Below are positions 62,403-64,000 of a DNA stretch of 64,000 nucleotides, one piece after another (the stretch's first letter is position 1; each line of letters begins with the position of its first letter). The stretch lies in NCBI GenBank assembly GCA_947247005.1, contig OX365951.1, positions 35,174,899 through 35,238,898 on the forward strand, in the 5' to 3' direction. The position numbers and the translations under genes are program-made. This stretch comes from Spisula solida (taxonomy: Eukaryota; Mollusca; Bivalvia; Venerida; Mactridae). The notes beneath the pieces were generated by a model, which did not search any database, had not been told where the DNA came from, and saw only the letters and a list, made by a program, of their open reading frames with translations.

Positions 62403-63482
62403 TCTGAGAATTTTGTGAACATAATAAAATGGGACTCGTAAATATGTTTGGTTTATATTTTAGCTTTATTTTGAACAGGGAAGTAGGCCTACTCTATTTA
62501 CATAAGATCGTTTATTTACAAATAATGATCTTAAAAACTAAATAAAGCACCTTGAGAACGCTTCAAATGCACCAGATTACACCATTGTTTTCAAAAAATT
62601 CCGGGGAGCATGCCCCCGATCACCTAAAACAATCGTAAATCCACATGATTATAGGGCTAGCTACGCGCCTGAACATGAATTAACATGATAAGTAGAAATA
62701 AGTACACACACTTAAACACTGACAAATCGAAATCTTATGACAGGACGTCCCGAACCCCTCTGGATCCGCACATGAAGATCGTCAAAGGAGACAAAGTGAT
62801 CTTCACGACGTGATAATATTATGGAAAACGCCGTTCGACAGGATACTGGTCGGATTAATTAGCGTCCTTAGTAATCAATTAAAACAATTATTATTTACAT
62901 CGTATTTAATCCATTTCAAGGAATGATGTAGAAAATTATAAAAATGACAAAGATATGGGCCAGGGCTGGTATTCACAAAGCTTCTTAGATATTTTCGTAA
63001 GATTTTCTTATCTGATAAGAAATTATTTTAGCTAAGAATAAAATTTATTTTTGTCTTAAGTTGTATTCAAGAAGCATCTTAGAAATATCTTAGCTAAAAT
63101 ATTATCCTAAATCTAAGAAATATTTTAAAGTGGTTGCTATGTAAAACGGGATTTTCTCGCTCTAAAAATAGTAACGGAAATGAGGACTCCTTCCAAGGGA
63201 GGGATTAGTCCTCGATCATTTTCGAACCGCTTTTAATAATAACTTCTAAATTATATTCACGTACAGTACATTCTGTTTGAATTACGTGTTTGAAGAGTTG
63301 TGTGTATAGAATACATGTAGTTTGTTTTTACTGAAGTCATGCGTGGAACATGTTGTTATCATGTGTATCTTGTATATATCTTGTCAGGGGGCTTAGAGTG
63401 TAATTACGGCACCGCTCTAAGAAAAATAGTAGCTGGTAGACCCACTGAGAAAAATGTTAGTCGAATATCTTACAAAGTTACT
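62403..63482. other. Intergenic, one dispersed repeat fragment
   Basis: At about 62961-63120, gggctggtattcacaaagc is followed by cttag-rich sequence. Related starts occur at 22499 (+) and 27127 (-). Nothing else. Confidence 0.45.
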
Positions 63483-63705
63483 TATGCACCAGTCAATATT
63501 ATGCCCGCCCCGGGGGAATTAGACAAACGAATCTTCCCGACAGTCGGAAATTTGATAATCTTATCGACTCCGAGTCCCGTGAAACAGACTTTGGTCCGGG
63601 AATGTTGACACCACGAAAGGCGACATCGATAGGCCTACTTTTATACGTGTTTTTATTAAAGTACCTGGATGAAAAACTATGCCCCACGGTGGAGATTTAG
63701 ACAGA
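63483..63705. repeat. Dispersed repeat (tgcaccagtcaatatta type), copy 2
   Basis: Longer copy of 60748-60915, adding an inner segment (gggggaattagacaaacg) that the first copy lacks. Confidence 0.75.
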
Positions 63706-64000
63706 GAGCATTGTCTCCAGGGTGGGGATTTATACATCAAAAAATCGAAAATGTCTAATTCCCCCTGGGTGGCCCACCGCCTCCACTCAGAGAGACGAAT
63801 AATGGATCACTGTTCTGATTTCTTATATAATGTACAAATGCTATATGCAGTTGTATTGTCGATGTCAGCCAGTAATAGTTGTAAGTTTTTACATACATCC
63901 TATGTGGGATCTCTTCTTAAATGTCACTGTTAATGTAAGGAACAAGTATCTAGAAGGAAGAGGTTAAAGCCGTTTTGCGAGTATTTTAAGCTGTATAATG

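Noticed and set aside
62180..62422. 80-codon - strand open frame
   Set aside because: It simply crosses the 121-bp palindrome; no family resemblance.

Overview
This 64 kb window is AT-rich animal DNA, most likely from a mollusc and probably a bivalve. The evidence is intron-exon genes with ordinary GT-AG splice sites, very repeat-rich introns, and dispersed repeats that I recognise as common in bivalve genomes (the 'gacctctagagtgttaacaagg' and 'tagatgaccc...gccatgggggcata' types). The species is inference. There are no operons, prokaryotic genes or CRISPR arrays.

Left third (3172-17526, + strand): the 3' part of an ADAMTS7/ADAMTS12-type secreted metalloprotease gene. Fourteen exons, joined in phase, encode the cysteine-rich and spacer domains, four thrombospondin type-1 repeats (TSRs), a 400-residue acidic/proline-rich linker, three more TSRs and a terminal PLAC domain. 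The metalloprotease and disintegrin exons lie upstream of the window. The linker sits one TSR later than the mucin domain of vertebrate ADAMTS7.

Middle (20761-44680, - strand): a nicotinic acetylcholine receptor-type Cys-loop subunit with the vicinal cysteines of an alpha subunit. Eight exons, including a 45-nt micro-exon at 40506-40550, cover all of the mature protein except the signal-peptide exon. Its introns are large and full of mobile DNA.

Nested in one receptor intron (29231-34955) is what looks like a complete ISL2EU-type DNA transposon. It has matching 12-bp terminal inverted repeats (TIRs), a THAP-DDE transposase on + and a SWIM-YqaJ nuclease on -. The two genes interlock: the last nuclease exon lies in a transposase intron, and the DDE exon lies in a nuclease intron. 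The nuclease reads intact for 477 codons. The transposase carries one in-frame TAA between its coiled coil and its DDE domain.

Right third (44681-64000): no gene that I can support, apart from one weak orphan exon candidate. It holds a 1.7 kb composite minisatellite with oligo(A) tracts, a 23-base G run, several TIR elements and MITEs (small non-autonomous inverted-repeat elements), a near-perfect 121-bp palindrome, a roughly 31-bp minisatellite, a tRNA-derived SINE and several degenerate duplications. A large foldback element (arms 41202-41691 and 42168-42632), a five-copy MITE family, and an hAT-type MITE with an exact 8-bp target duplication lie in the host introns.
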